A DNA stretch of 5,191 bases. Origin: Pseudomonadota bacterium. Its GTDB lineage: Bacteria; Pseudomonadota; Gammaproteobacteria; Burkholderiales; Thiobacillaceae. The notes beneath the pieces are model-generated. The model did no database searches. It saw nothing but the letters and a program-made list of their open reading frames with translations, and had not been told where the DNA came from. The stretch is taken from positions 1 to 5,191 of the forward strand of contig JAJYXA010000467.1 in the NCBI GenBank assembly GCA_021791235.1. The letters run 5' to 3'. Below are positions 4,848-5,191 of this stretch, in pieces; within the stretch, counting starts at the first letter, position 1; every line of letters begins with the position of its first letter. A program made the translations under genes and the position numbers.

Positions 4848-5191
4848 GGAGCAGAAGTCCACGGCCAACTTGCGAACGGCGGCTCCACCACAGATAGCTG
4901 ACCTTGATGGCACCGAAGGCCGAACGGCCCGGGTCGACTTGAGACCATAAAACACTAGAAAATTCGACACATGCTGTAAGGCCATGTTTTCTACATTTCA
5001 AGCGTCTCCGCCATAAAAACGCTTAACACAAAACAAAAAACACTTCAGCAATCAATCAAAAAAACTTTGTTTGAATTAACTGCTGCATAGCCAAGGCCGA
5101 GTCCATAGCATCACGGGCATTTTCACTCCTCGCGCAAAGAGTGCCCGTGACTTCCATAGAAGAACCCAACAATCAGGATCATCCTGCCACG
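4848..5191. other. Unrecognised AT-rich tail with short inverted repeats
   Basis: No intact gene is seen on either strand. The first ~100 bases are GC-rich and open in a short + strand frame that stops at about 4950; I do not recognise it. From about 4945 the sequence turns AT-rich, with A-runs around 5030-5070. An imperfect inverted repeat pairs TAGAAAA (4956-4962) with TTTTCTA (4987-4993), with CATG (4970-4973) and CATG (4983-4986) inside, and a weaker dyad pairs AAGCGT (5000-5005) with ACGCTT (5019-5024). The composition differs from the sox and sensory genes, consistent with acquired or non-coding DNA. Confidence 0.45.
5111..5150. repeat. Hairpin with 9-bp stem
   Basis: TCACGGGCA (5111-5119) pairs with TGCCCGTGA (5142-5150). 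Inside the loop ACTC can pair with GAGT if the TTTTC at 5120-5124 bulges out. No T-run follows on either strand, so it is not a standard intrinsic terminator. Its role is unknown. Confidence 0.5.

Noticed and set aside
4791..4985. Minus-strand 64-codon ORF
   Set aside because: Its translation covers the palindrome and repeat DNA, resembles no family I know and has no clear ribosome binding site.
5174..5186. Short palindrome CAGGAT-C-ATCCTG near the window end
   Set aside because: Six-base arms are expected by chance in a sequence of this length, and no adjacent gene is visible to give it meaning.

Overview
The window looks like chromosomal DNA from a sulfur-oxidising proteobacterium, most likely a betaproteobacterium (Rhodocyclales/Thauera-Azoarcus-like). 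This rests on the high GC, GC-rich third codon positions, a SoxZ of the Sox thiosulfate-oxidation system, and a sigma-54-type regulator. The genus-level guess is only an impression.

Left part (1-654): soxZ is complete at 40-354. It is probably the last gene of a sox operon whose soxY would lie just outside the window. It is followed by a structured 3' region with several hairpins and a clear Rho-independent terminator (475-501). A candidate extended -10 promoter (around 560-568) then precedes the next transcription unit.

Middle part (655-4157): three genes are packed as one unit. They encode a PhnD-like periplasmic substrate-binding protein, a membrane histidine kinase and an NtrC-family sigma-54 activator. 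The second and third genes each overlap the stop codon of the gene before by 4 nt (GTGA and ATGA), so translation is probably coupled. No transporter permease or ATPase is present. The binding protein therefore more likely presents a ligand to the kinase than feeds a transporter, and its position next to soxZ suggests a sulfur oxyanion as signal (inference). As given, the binding-protein gene is frameshifted at a run of seven G. Six G would restore one 272-residue protein.

Right part (4158-5191): no intact gene is visible and the composition drifts AT-rich towards the end. It holds the remains of a tyrosine-recombinase-type mobile element. These are a perfect 36-bp inverted repeat (4358-4393 and 4788-4823), a 32-bp perfect palindrome (4816-4847), five copies of the decamer TTATGTGAAG in both orientations, and the last ~55 codons of a tyrosine recombinase carrying the nucleophilic Tyr region. 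A 15-bp hairpin that would mask a Shine-Dalgarno sequence precedes a 35-codon ORF. The rest is short inverted repeats and sequence I do not recognise.

The two parts most worth following up are the three-gene sensory unit beside sox and the compact inverted-repeat/palindrome element downstream.
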